Origin: Elioraea sp051860475 | GTDB lineage: Bacteria > Pseudomonadota > Alphaproteobacteria > Acetobacterales > Acetobacteraceae | Reading direction: 5' to 3' | Length of the DNA stretch: 34,836 nucleotides | Assembly: GCF_051860475.1 (NCBI RefSeq) | Contig: NZ_JBHYDW010000032.1 | Span: 1-34,836 of the forward strand | Shown here: in pieces, positions 27,018 through 34,836 of the stretch | How positions within the stretch are numbered: the stretch's first letter is position 1 | Layout of the letters: every line of letters starts with the position of its first letter | The notes under the pieces: generated by a model | Told to the model about the DNA's origin: nothing | Database searches by the model: none | The model's input: only the letters and a program-made list of their open reading frames with translations | Position numbers and translations under genes: made by a program

Positions 27018-28949
27018 ATGATCGAGGTCGGCTCCGTCTTCTTCCCGCTGCTCGGCGCACTGATCGCCGGGTTCCTCGGCCGCGCGATCGGCGACCGCGG
27101 CGCGCAGATCGCCACCGTCGGCTGCATGACGCTCGCCTCCATCTGCGGGGTATGGCTGTTCTTCGACGTCGCCTTCGGCGGCAATGCCCGCACGGTGGAG
27201 CTCGGCACCTGGATCGCCTCGGGCACGCTCGAGGCATCCTGGGCGCTGCGGTTCGACACGCTCTCGGCTGTCATGGTCGGGATGGTGACGGTCGTCTCGA
27301 CCCTGATCCATCTCTACAGCGTCGGCTACATGAGCCATGACAGCTCGATCCCCCGTTTCATGGCCTATCTGTCGCTGTTCACCTTCGCGATGCTGATGCT
27401 GGTGACCGCCGACAACCTCGTGCAGCTCTTCTTCGGTTGGGAGGGCGTTGGCCTCTGCTCCTACCTGCTGATCGGCTTCTGGTACGACCGCGAGAGCGCC
27501 AACGCCGCCGCGATCAAGGCGTTCCTGGTCAACCGCGTGGGCGATATCGGCTTCGCGCTCGGCATCGCCGGCGTCTATATGCTGACGGACAGCGTGGCGT
27601 TCGACGCGATCTTTGCCGCCCTGCCGCGCCTGACCGAACAGACGATCAGCTTCGCCGGCATGACGTTCAATACGATCGAGCTCTGCGGCGTGCTGCTGTT
27701 CATCGGCGCGATGGGCAAATCCGCGCAGCTCTTCCTGCACACCTGGCTGCCCGACGCGATGGAGGGGCCGACGCCGGTCTCCGCGCTGATCCATGCCGCG
27801 ACCATGGTGACCGCCGGCGTGTTCCTGGTCGCCCGGATGAGCCCACTGTTCGAGCTCGCGCCCTTTGCGCTCGCGATGGTGACGGTGATCGGTGCCTCGA
27901 CCGCGCTGTTCGCCGCGACCATCGGCTGCGTACAGAACGACATCAAGCGAATCATCGCCTACTCGACCTGCTCGCAGCTCGGCTACATGTTCTTTGCTGC
28001 CGGCGTGTCGGCCTATCCGGCGGCGATCTTCCACCTGTTCACCCACGCCTTCTTCAAGGCGCTGCTGTTCCTCGGCGCGGGCAGCGTGATCCACGCGATG
28101 AGCGACGAGCAGGATATCCGCAGGATGGGCGGGATCTGGCGCAAGGTGCCGATCACCTATGCGGTGATATGGATCGGCTCGCTCGCGCTTGCCGGCGTGC
28201 CGTTCTTCGCGGGCTACTACTCCAAGGACATGGTGCTTGAGACGGCCTGGGCCGCCGGCACCGGCGTTGGTCGCTACGCCTTTGCCTGCGGCATCATTGC
28301 GGCCTTCCTGACCGCCTTCTACTCCTGGCGGCTGATCATCCTGACCTTCCACGGCGAGCCGCGGGCGGATGCCCACACCATGGAGCATGTGCACGAGAGC
28401 CCGCCCGTGATGACGGTGCCGCTGATCCTGCTCGCGATCGGCGCGGTCGTCGCTGGCGCGATCTTCTACGAGCCCTTCGTTGGCCATCACTTCCAGGACT
28501 TCTGGGGTGCCGCCATCCGCATCGCGCCGGAGAACCGGGCGATGGAGGCCGCGCACGATGTTGCTCTGTGGGTGAAGCTTCTGCCGGTGCTGATGGGCGC
28601 GTCCGGCATCGCCACCGCCTACCTGCTCTACATGGTCGCCCCGACGGTGCCGGCGCTGCTCGCCGCGCGCTTCCGCGGCCTCTACCTGTTCCTGCTGAAC
28701 AAGTGGTACTTCGACGAGCTCTATGACCGCCTGTTCGTCCGCCCGGCGATGCGGCTCGGCGACATGCTGTGGAAGGGCGGGGACGGCGGCGTGATCGACC
28801 GGTTCGGTCCCGACGGGCTCGCCGCGGCGACGCAGCGCGCCACGCGCGCGATCGTCCGCGTGCAGACCGGGCTTGTCTACCACTACGCCTTCGCGATGCT
28901 GATCGGCATCGTCGTGCTGGTGACGCTGTTCGCGACGGGACGGCTCTGA
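27018..28949 (+). CDS. nuoL: NADH-quinone oxidoreductase subunit L
   Basis: Distal antiporter-like proton pump subunit with the long lateral helix at its C-terminus. 643 residues. Seen: FFGWEGVGLCSYLLIGFWYD (key Glu), ANAAAIKAFLVNRVGDIGF, AMGKSAQLFLHTWLPDAMEG (key Lys), PTPVSALIHAATMVTAGVFL (key His), NDIKRIIAYSTCSQLGYMFF and FFAGYYSKDMVLE (distal Lys). The ATG at 27018 is 7 bases after the nuoK stop. Confidence 0.97.
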   Translation: MIEVGSVFFPLLGALIAGFLGRAIGDRGAQIATVGCMTLASICGVWLFFDVAFGGNARTVELGTWIASGTLEASWALRFDTLSAVMVGMVTVVSTLIHLYSVGYMSHDSSIPRFMAYLSLFTFAMLMLVTADNLVQLFFGWEGVGLCSYLLIGFWYDRESANAAAIKAFLVNRVGDIGFALGIAGVYMLTDSVAFDAIFAALPRLTEQTISFAGMTFNTIELCGVLLFIGAMGKSAQLFLHTWLPDAMEGPTPVSALIHAATMVTAGVFLVARMSPLFELAPFALAMVTVIGASTALFAATIGCVQNDIKRIIAYSTCSQLGYMFFAAGVSAYPAAIFHLFTHAFFKALLFLGAGSVIHAMSDEQDIRRMGGIWRKVPITYAVIWIGSLALAGVPFFAGYYSKDMVLETAWAAGTGVGRYAFACGIIAAFLTAFYSWRLIILTFHGEPRADAHTMEHVHESPPVMTVPLILLAIGAVVAGAIFYEPFVGHHFQDFWGAAIRIAPENRAMEAAHDVALWVKLLPVLMGASGIATAYLLYMVAPTVPALLAARFRGLYLFLLNKWYFDELYDRLFVRPAMRLGDMLWKGGDGGVIDRFGPDGLAAATQRATRAIVRVQTGLVYHYAFAMLIGIVVLVTLFATGRL

Positions 28950-28950
28950 G

Positions 28951-30465
28951 ATGAACGCGCTCGGCTTCCCGCTGCTCTCGCTGATCACCTTCCTGCCGCT
29001 CGCCGGTGCGCTGATCATCGCCTCCGTGCGCGGCGATGAGGAGACGGTCGCGCGCAACGCCCGCTGGACCGCGCTCTGGACCTCGGCGATCGTGCTGTTG
29101 CTCTCGCTGATCCTGTGGTTCCGCTTCGACCGGACCACCGCCGAGTTCCAGTTCGTCGAGCGGGCGGTCTGGCTCGGCGAGTGGGGCATCGGCTACCACA
29201 TGGGGGTGGACGGGCTGTCGGTGCTGTTCGTTCTGCTCTCCACCGTGCTGACGCCGGTCTGCGTGGTCGCGTCGTGGGAGGCAATCACGTCGCGGGTGCG
29301 CGAGTACATGATCGCCTTCCTGGTGCTCGAGACCATGATGGTCGGCATGTTCTGCGCGCTCGACTTCGTGGTGTTCTACGTGTTCTTCGAGGGCGTGCTG
29401 ATCCCGATGTTCCTCATCATCGGGGTGTGGGGCGGACCGCGGCGCGTCTATGCCGCGTTCAAGTTCTTCCTCTACACGCTGCTCGGCTCGGTGCTGATGC
29501 TGCTGGCACTGATCTGGCTCTATCTCGACGCCGGCACCACCGATATCCCGACGCTGATCGCCCATCGCGTCGCGCCGGCCGCGCAGACCTGGCTGTTCCT
29601 CGCCTTCTTCGCCTCCTTCGCGGTAAAGGTGCCGATGTGGCCGCTGCACACCTGGCTGCCGGATGCGCATGTCGAGGCGCCGACCGCGGGCAGCGTGATC
29701 CTGGCTGGCGTGCTCCTGAAGATGGGCGGCTACGGGTTCCTGCGCTTCAGCCTGCCGATGCTGCCTGACGCGTCCGAGCAGCTCGCGCCGTTCATCTTCG
29801 CGCTCTCGATCGTGGCGATCATCTACACCTCGCTGGTGGCGCTGGCGCAGACCGACATGAAGAAGCTGATCGCCTATTCCTCGGTCGCGCATATGGGCAT
29901 TGTCACGCTCGGCCTGTTCACGCTGAACACCCAGGGCATCGAGGGCGCGATCTTCCAGATGCTGAGCCACGGCGTGGTCTCGGGCGCGCTGTTCCTCGTG
30001 GTCGGTGTGATCTACGACCGGATGCACACGCGCGAGATCGCGGCCTATGGCGGGCTCGTGCACCGGATGCCGCGCTACGCGCTGCTGTTCATGCTCTTTA
30101 CCATGGCCTCGGTCGGGCTGCCGGGCACATCGGGATTCGTCGGCGAGTTCCTGGCCATCGTCGGTGCGTGGCAGGTCAACCGGATGCTCGCCCTGCTCGC
30201 CGCCACGGGCATGGTGCTGGGCGCTGCCTACATGCTGTGGCTCTACCGCCGCGTGATCTTCGGCCAGTTGACCAAGCCCGAGCTGAAGGGGCTGTTCGAC
30301 CTTTCACCGCGCGAGGCGGCGGTGTTCGCCCCGCTCGCTCTGCTGACGCTCTGGATGGGCATCTACCCGTCCTCGTTCAGTGGGTTCTACGGGGCCTCGG
30401 TCGCCAATCTGATCGCGCAGCACCAGGCCGCGATCCAGGCGAGCCGGCAGTTCGCAGGGCTGTGA
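28951..30465 (+). CDS. nuoM: NADH-quinone oxidoreductase subunit M
   Basis: Antiporter-like proton-pumping subunit, 504 residues with about 14 helices. Conserved charged sites are present: YVFFEGVLIPMFLIIGVWGG (TM5 Glu), FAVKVPMWPLHTWLPDAH (TM7 Lys), VEAPTAGSVILAGVLLKMGG (TM8 Lys) and DMKKLIAYSSVAHMGIV. ATG at 28951, one base after the nuoL stop codon (TGAGATG), so ribosomes may pass directly from one gene to the next. Confidence 0.97.
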   Translation: MNALGFPLLSLITFLPLAGALIIASVRGDEETVARNARWTALWTSAIVLLLSLILWFRFDRTTAEFQFVERAVWLGEWGIGYHMGVDGLSVLFVLLSTVLTPVCVVASWEAITSRVREYMIAFLVLETMMVGMFCALDFVVFYVFFEGVLIPMFLIIGVWGGPRRVYAAFKFFLYTLLGSVLMLLALIWLYLDAGTTDIPTLIAHRVAPAAQTWLFLAFFASFAVKVPMWPLHTWLPDAHVEAPTAGSVILAGVLLKMGGYGFLRFSLPMLPDASEQLAPFIFALSIVAIIYTSLVALAQTDMKKLIAYSSVAHMGIVTLGLFTLNTQGIEGAIFQMLSHGVVSGALFLVVGVIYDRMHTREIAAYGGLVHRMPRYALLFMLFTMASVGLPGTSGFVGEFLAIVGAWQVNRMLALLAATGMVLGAAYMLWLYRRVIFGQLTKPELKGLFDLSPREAAVFAPLALLTLWMGIYPSSFSGFYGASVANLIAQHQAAIQASRQFAGL

Positions 30466-30470
30466 CGGCA

Positions 30471-31907
30471 ATGGAGAGCACGCTGAACTGGCACGCCGTC
30501 ATTCCCGAGCTGGTGCTTGCCTGCCTCGGTATGGCAGCACTGATGCTTGGCGTGTTCATGCGCCGCGGCGCAACACTTGCCGTGACAATGGCGGCGCTCG
30601 CGTCGCTGCTGCTGACCGCGGTGCTGGTGCTCTCGGCCGATGCGCCGGTCGTTGCCTTCGATGGCCTATTCGTGCTGGACGACTTCGCCGTGTTCACGAA
30701 GGTGCTGGTGCTGCTCGCTGCCGCGCTCGGCCTTGTGCTGGCGCTCGATTGGAACGAGAAGGAGCGCATCGACCGCTTCGAGTACCCGGTGCTCGTGCTG
30801 CTCGCGACCGTCGGCATGATGATGATGGTCTCGGCGAACGACCTGATGAGCCTCTATGTCGGGCTCGAGCTCTCGTCGCTCTCGCTCTACGTGCTCGCAG
30901 CGATCCACCGCGATGATCTGCGCGCGACCGAGGCGGGGCTGAAGTATTTTGTGCTCGGGGCGCTTGCCTCGGGGATGCTGCTCTACGGTTCCTCGCTGGT
31001 GTACGGGTTCTCGGGTTCGACGCGCTTCGCCGGCATCGCCGCGGCGATCGAGGCGGGGCCGTCCTCGCTCGGGCTGATCACCGGGCTCTGTTTCGTGGCC
31101 GCCGGGCTCGCGTTCAAGGTCTCGGCCGTGCCGTTCCACATGTGGACGCCCGACGTGTACGAGGGCGCGCCGACGCCGGTGACCGCGTTCTTTTCGATCG
31201 CGCCGAAGCTCGCCGCGGTGGGGCTGTTCCTGCGCGTCATGACCGGCCCATTCGGCGACGCGGCCGGGCAGTGGACGCAGATCATCGTGCTGATCTCGAT
31301 CGCCTCGATGCTGCTCGGCGCCTTCGCTGCGATCGGCCAGAGCAACATCAAGCGGCTGATGGCCTATTCCTCGATCGGTCATATCGGCTACGCGCTGATC
31401 GGACTCGCCGCCGGCACCGAGGAAGGAATCCGCGGCGTGCTCGTGTACATGGCGATCTATATCGTCATGAATGCCGGCACCTTCGGCTGCATCATCGCGA
31501 TGCGGCGCAGGGGCCAGGCCTGCGAGCGCATCGAGGATCTCGCCGGCCTCGGCGCCACTGCCCCGGGCCTCGCCTTCGCGCTGACGGTCTTCATGTTCTC
31601 GATGGCCGGCATCCCGCCGCTCGCCGGCTTCTTCGGCAAGTTCTACGTGTTCATGGCCGCGGTGCATGCCGGGCTTTGGCCGCTCGCCGTGATCGGCGTG
31701 CTCGCCTCGGTGGTGTCCGCGTTCTACTATGTGCGCATCGTCAAGGTGATGTACTTCGACGCCGCACAGCCCGCATTCGACCCGCGCCCGGCCTCGGTCG
31801 GCGTGGTCGTCGCCGGCACGATGCTGTTCACCGCGCTGTTCGCCCTCGCGCCGGCGCCGCTGGTTGCCGCGGCCGGCACCGCGGCGCGGTCGCTGATCGG
31901 GGGATGA
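30471..31907 (+). CDS. nuoN: NADH-quinone oxidoreductase subunit N
   Basis: Third antiporter-like pump subunit, 478 residues. Seen: LMSLYVGLELSSLSLYVLAA (TM5 Glu), GLAFKVSAVPFHMWTPDVYE (TM7 Lys), GAPTPVTAFFSIAPKLAAV and NIKRLMAYSSIGHIGYALIG. The ATG at 30471 (MESTLNWHAVIPELVLACL) is chosen; the in-frame GTG 30462, overlapping the nuoM stop, would add three residues. Last subunit of complex I here; its stop overlaps the birA start (ATGA). Confidence 0.96.
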   Translation: MESTLNWHAVIPELVLACLGMAALMLGVFMRRGATLAVTMAALASLLLTAVLVLSADAPVVAFDGLFVLDDFAVFTKVLVLLAAALGLVLALDWNEKERIDRFEYPVLVLLATVGMMMMVSANDLMSLYVGLELSSLSLYVLAAIHRDDLRATEAGLKYFVLGALASGMLLYGSSLVYGFSGSTRFAGIAAAIEAGPSSLGLITGLCFVAAGLAFKVSAVPFHMWTPDVYEGAPTPVTAFFSIAPKLAAVGLFLRVMTGPFGDAAGQWTQIIVLISIASMLLGAFAAIGQSNIKRLMAYSSIGHIGYALIGLAAGTEEGIRGVLVYMAIYIVMNAGTFGCIIAMRRRGQACERIEDLAGLGATAPGLAFALTVFMFSMAGIPPLAGFFGKFYVFMAAVHAGLWPLAVIGVLASVVSAFYYVRIVKVMYFDAAQPAFDPRPASVGVVVAGTMLFTALFALAPAPLVAAAGTAARSLIGG

Positions 31908-32641
31908 GCCCGACGCGCGTGCGGATCGAACGTCACGCGAGCCTGCCCTCGACCAGCGACCTGGCGATTGCGCGCGCCGAGGCCGGGGCGGGGCCATGGT
32001 GCGCGGTTCTGGCCGAGACGCAGACGGCAGGACGCGGCCGGCACGGACGGCGGTGGATGTCGCCGCCGGGCAACCTGTACTTCTCCGTTGTGCTGGACCC
32101 GGAGGCCCTCCCCGCACCGGGCGGGTTCGGCTTGCTCTCCGGGCTCGCGGTGGCCGACGCGGTCGCGCCGCTCCTTCCTGGCACGATCGCGCTGCATCTC
32201 AAGTGGCCCAACGACCTGGTGGCGGACGGACGCAAGCTCGGCGGCGTGCTGGTCGAGGTCGGCACGCGGCGCGACGGCACGCGCTGGGCCGTCGCAGGGA
32301 TCGGCGTCAACCTCGTCGCTCACCCGGACGATGCCGACCGGCCTGCGACCTCGCTCGCGGCGCTCGGTGTCGTGCCACCGGCGCCGGACGACCTCGCCGC
32401 GGCGATCCTCGATCGCCTGATCAACTGGAGCACGCGGGCTGGCGCCGACGGGTTCGACATCATCGTTGTCGAGTGGCAACGCCGCGCCCTGCCGCGCGGG
32501 GCGCCGATCAGCGTGCGCCTTACAGCAGGTCCCATCACGGGCCGCTTCGCCGGGCTCGACGCCGACGGCGCGCTGCTGCTGGCGGAGGAGAGTGGACAGA
32601 CCCGCCGGATCGTAACCGGCGAGGTGTTCGCGCGAGGTTGA
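31904..32641 (+). CDS. birA: Biotin--[acetyl-CoA-carboxylase] ligase, monofunctional
   Basis: Attaches biotin to the carrier domain of acetyl-CoA carboxylase and other biotin enzymes via biotinyl-AMP. Visible: AETQTAGRGRHGRRWMSPPG (the GRGRHGR-W biotin/AMP loop), NLYFSVVLDPE, LKWPNDLVADGRKLGGVLVE (catalytic Lys in KWPNDL) and GIGVNL, then the short C-terminal SH3-like domain (IVVEWQRRALPRGAPISVRL). The 245 residues lack the N-terminal helix-turn-helix of E. coli BirA, so it cannot be a biotin-operon repressor. Its ATG overlaps the nuoN stop, so it is probably cotranslated with the end of the nuo operon. This arrangement is common in alphaproteobacteria. Confidence 0.93.
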   Translation: MSPTRVRIERHASLPSTSDLAIARAEAGAGPWCAVLAETQTAGRGRHGRRWMSPPGNLYFSVVLDPEALPAPGGFGLLSGLAVADAVAPLLPGTIALHLKWPNDLVADGRKLGGVLVEVGTRRDGTRWAVAGIGVNLVAHPDDADRPATSLAALGVVPPAPDDLAAAILDRLINWSTRAGADGFDIIVVEWQRRALPRGAPISVRLTAGPITGRFAGLDADGALLLAEESGQTRRIVTGEVFARG

Positions 32642-32645
32642 CCGG

Positions 32646-33422
32646 ATGCTGCTCGCCATCGATGCCGGCAATACGAACGTGGTGTTCGCGGTCTGGGACG
32701 GCGCGGCCTGGCGCGGTCGTTGGCGCATCGCCACGGTGCCGGACCGCACGGCCGACGAGTATGCCGTGTGGCTCGTGCAGCTGATGGCGTGGGACGGACT
32801 GGTGCCGGCCGACATCGACGCGGCCGCGATCGCGTGCGTGGTTCCGAACGCGCTCTACAACCTGCGGCGCCTCTGCCGCGACCGCTTCGGCGTCGAGGCG
32901 ATGGTCACCCGGTCCGATCTCGACTGGGGATTCGCGATCCGCACCGACAACCCGCGCGAGGTCGGCGCCGACCGCCTGGTGAACGCACTGGCCGCGCGCG
33001 TGCGCTATCCGTGTCCGCTCGCGGTGATCGATTTCGGCACCGCCACCACCTTCGACGTGGTCGATGCGGCAGGCGACTACATCGGCGGCGTGATCGCGCC
33101 CGGCATCAACCTCTCGCTCGATGCACTGCACCGTGCCGCGGCCGCCTTGCCGCGCATCAGCATCGGCCGGCCGCAGGCCGTGGTCGGCCGCTCCACCGTG
33201 CCGGCCATGCAGTCGGGCGTGTACTGGGGCTATGTCGGGCTGATCGAGGGGATCGCGCGCCGCATTGAGGCCGAGCTTGACCAGAAGGTCACCGTGATCG
33301 CGACCGGCGGGCTCGCGCCGTTGTTCATGGACGGCACCACCGCGATCCACCATCTCGATCCTGATCTCACCCTCGACGGGCTCGTCCTGCTCGCCGAGCG
33401 CAACATGAAGGCCACAGCGTGA
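32646..33422 (+). CDS. coaX: Type III pantothenate kinase
   Basis: First step of coenzyme A synthesis: phosphorylates pantothenate. The ASKHA-fold motifs are present: MLLAIDAGNTNVVFAVWDG (phosphate-1 loop, DxGNT), DNPREVGADRLVNALAA (the conserved GADR region), VIDFGTATTFDVVDAAGDYI (phosphate-2 loop) and GGVIAPGINLSLDALHRAAA. 258 residues, standard. The ATG at 32646 lies 4 bases after the birA stop; GGTTGACCGG precedes it. Unlike the CoaA type, this class is not known to be feedback-inhibited by CoA. The stop overlaps the GTG of the next gene. Confidence 0.96.
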   Translation: MLLAIDAGNTNVVFAVWDGAAWRGRWRIATVPDRTADEYAVWLVQLMAWDGLVPADIDAAAIACVVPNALYNLRRLCRDRFGVEAMVTRSDLDWGFAIRTDNPREVGADRLVNALAARVRYPCPLAVIDFGTATTFDVVDAAGDYIGGVIAPGINLSLDALHRAAAALPRISIGRPQAVVGRSTVPAMQSGVYWGYVGLIEGIARRIEAELDQKVTVIATGGLAPLFMDGTTAIHHLDPDLTLDGLVLLAERNMKATA

Positions 33423-34836
33423 GTCTTGCCCGCGACGATCTCGCCTTCCTGCCGCTTGGCGGGACCGGCGAGATCGGCATGAACCTGAATCTCTACCACG
33501 CCGACGGTGCCTGGCTCGCGATCGACTGCGGCATCGGCTTCGGCGATGCCGCACGTCCGGACATCGAGATCATGGTGCCGGATGCAGGCTTCCTGGCCGA
33601 CCGCAAGCGGAGCCTCCGCGCGCTGATCATCACCCATGCGCACGAGGACCATCTCGGCGCGGTCGCCTGGCTTTGGCCGACCCTCGAGTGCCCCGTCCAC
33701 GCGACTCCCTTCGCCGCCGCGGTGCTGCGCCGCAAGCTCGCCGAGCGCCAGCTGCTCGGCCGCGTGCCGCTTACCACCATGGAGCCCGGCGCGGAACTGG
33801 CGCTCGATCCCTTCCATTTGCGCTTCATCCGCATGGCGCACTCGATCCCCGAGGCGCAGGCGGTGGCGATCCGCACGCGCCATGGCCTGGTGCTGCACAC
33901 TGGCGACTGGAAGCTCGATCCGCACCCGCTGGTCGGTCCGCCGACCGACGAGACCGCCCTGTCGGCACTCGGCGACGAGGGCGTGGACGTGATGGTGTGC
34001 GACAGCACCAACGCGATGGTCGAGGGCCACTCGGGCAACGAGTCCGAGGTGCGGCGCAATCTCGGCGCGCTGATCCGCCGGCTGAAGGGCAGGGTGGCGA
34101 TCACCTGCTTCTCGACCAATGTCGCACGGATCGAGTCGATCGCGCTCGCTGCGCGGGGGGCCGAGCGCAGTGTCGCGATCGTCGGGCGCGCGTTCCGCAA
34201 CATCGTCGCTGCTGCACGCGAGACCGGCTATCTGACCAGCCTCCCCGAGTTCGTCGAGGAGGACGAGGCGGGCTACCTGCCCGACGACTCGGTGCTGTTC
34301 CTGGTCGCCGGCAGCCAGGGCGAGCCGCGCAGCGCGCTCTCGCGCATCGCCGCGGACAGCCACCCGAACGTCTCGCTCGGCGAGGGCGATACGGTGATCT
34401 ACTCCTCGCGCGTGATCCCCGGCAACGAGCGCGCGATCCTGCGCGTACAGGACCAGTTTGCGCGCCGTGGTGTGGCCGTGATGACCGAGCGCGATCACAT
34501 GGTGCACGTCTCCGGGCATCCCGCGCGCGACGAGCTCCGCCGGATGTACGGTCTGGTGCGGCCGAAGCACATCGTGCCGGTGCATGGCGAGTGGCGGCAC
34601 ATGACCGAACACGCCGAGCTTGCGCGCGAACTCGGCGCGATTCCGCACGTGATCGAGGACGGCGATATTCTCCGCCTTGCCCCCGGCCCCGTGACGGTGG
34701 TGGACAGCGCGCCCGCCGGCAAGCTCGCGGTGGATGGCGATCGGCTGCTGCCGATCTCGGGCGAGGTGCTGGCGGCGCGGCGGCGGATGCTGGAGCATGG
34801 CATGGTGGTCGCCTCGCTCGCGCTCGACGAGTCCGG
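33419..34836 (+). CDS. rnj: Ribonuclease J (3' end outside the window)
   Basis: Metallo-beta-lactamase/beta-CASP ribonuclease with 5'-3' exo- and endonuclease activity, for mRNA decay and rRNA maturation. About 472 codons are visible and the frame stays open to the window edge. Seen: FLPLGGTGEIGMNLNLYH at the N-terminus, the zinc site THAHEDHLGAVAW (His73, His75, Asp77, His78), GLVLHTGDWKLDPHPLVGPP, VCDSTNAMVEGHSGNESEVR, the beta-CASP part with FSTNVARIESIALAAR, and the C-terminal metal and RNA-binding motifs MVHVSGHPARDELRRMYGLV and HIVPVHGEWRHMTEHAEL. It starts at GTG 33419, overlapping the coaX stop (GTGA), which indicates coupling. Confidence 0.96.
   Translation, partial: MSLARDDLAFLPLGGTGEIGMNLNLYHADGAWLAIDCGIGFGDAARPDIEIMVPDAGFLADRKRSLRALIITHAHEDHLGAVAWLWPTLECPVHATPFAAAVLRRKLAERQLLGRVPLTTMEPGAELALDPFHLRFIRMAHSIPEAQAVAIRTRHGLVLHTGDWKLDPHPLVGPPTDETALSALGDEGVDVMVCDSTNAMVEGHSGNESEVRRNLGALIRRLKGRVAITCFSTNVARIESIALAARGAERSVAIVGRAFRNIVAAARETGYLTSLPEFVEEDEAGYLPDDSVLFLVAGSQGEPRSALSRIAADSHPNVSLGEGDTVIYSSRVIPGNERAILRVQDQFARRGVAVMTERDHMVHVSGHPARDELRRMYGLVRPKHIVPVHGEWRHMTEHAELARELGAIPHVIEDGDILRLAPGPVTVVDSAPAGKLAVDGDRLLPISGEVLAARRRMLEHGMVVASLALDES

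Noticed and set aside
26997..30063. Long minus-strand open frames (730 and 575 codons) opposite nuoL and nuoM
   Set aside because: They mirror conserved plus-strand membrane subunits and read as His/Arg/Glu-rich shadow sequence with no recognised domain.

Overview
The window looks like part of a GC-rich alphaproteobacterial chromosome, most likely Rhodospirillales/Acetobacteraceae-like. This rests on gene order and protein type, not on a database search. The signs are the three-subunit transhydrogenase (pntAA-pntAB-pntB), the order tig-clpP-clpX-lon-HU, and an unbroken nuoA-to-nuoN operon running into birA-coaX-rnj with no inserted genes. Three tRNAs carry an encoded CCA. A run of 10 N inside the nuo operon shows this is a draft scaffold.

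Layout. (1) Bases 1-910 are a scarred edge: a rhodanese domain on the minus strand, cut by the window edge, whose upstream part is replaced by a decayed IS630-type transposase. (2) Bases 909-6231 hold malate synthase G (minus) divergent from the proton-translocating transhydrogenase genes (plus). (3) Bases 6243-7557 are a short AT-rich island with two overlapping genes: an unrecognised 271-residue protein and a PIN-domain ribonuclease-like protein. Its base composition differs sharply from both flanks, and it is the best candidate here for an undescribed system, probably a non-canonical toxin-antitoxin-like pair. (4) Bases 7586-10100 hold a two-domain PPOX-type flavoprotein, an exported fasciclin-domain protein and a convergent transglutaminase-like protein. 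(5) Bases 10305-17040 are a proteostasis cluster: tRNA-Leu, trigger factor, ClpP, ClpX, Lon and the nucleoid protein HU. (6) Bases 17153-17366 hold tRNA-Val and tRNA-Asp. (7) Bases 17504-31907 encode all 14 chain subunits of respiratory complex I (nuoA-N), many with overlapping or nearly abutting stop and start codons. (8) Bases 31904-34836 hold biotin-protein ligase, type III pantothenate kinase and ribonuclease J, which runs off the right edge.

How the genes fit together. Complex I oxidises NADH and pumps protons, and the transhydrogenase spends that gradient to make NADPH. Malate synthase G belongs to glyoxylate use. Trigger factor, ClpXP and Lon cover folding and turnover of proteins. Apart from the island, the scarred left edge and the assembly gap, the window is conserved housekeeping DNA. 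No CRISPR array, prophage, integrase or intact insertion sequence was seen.
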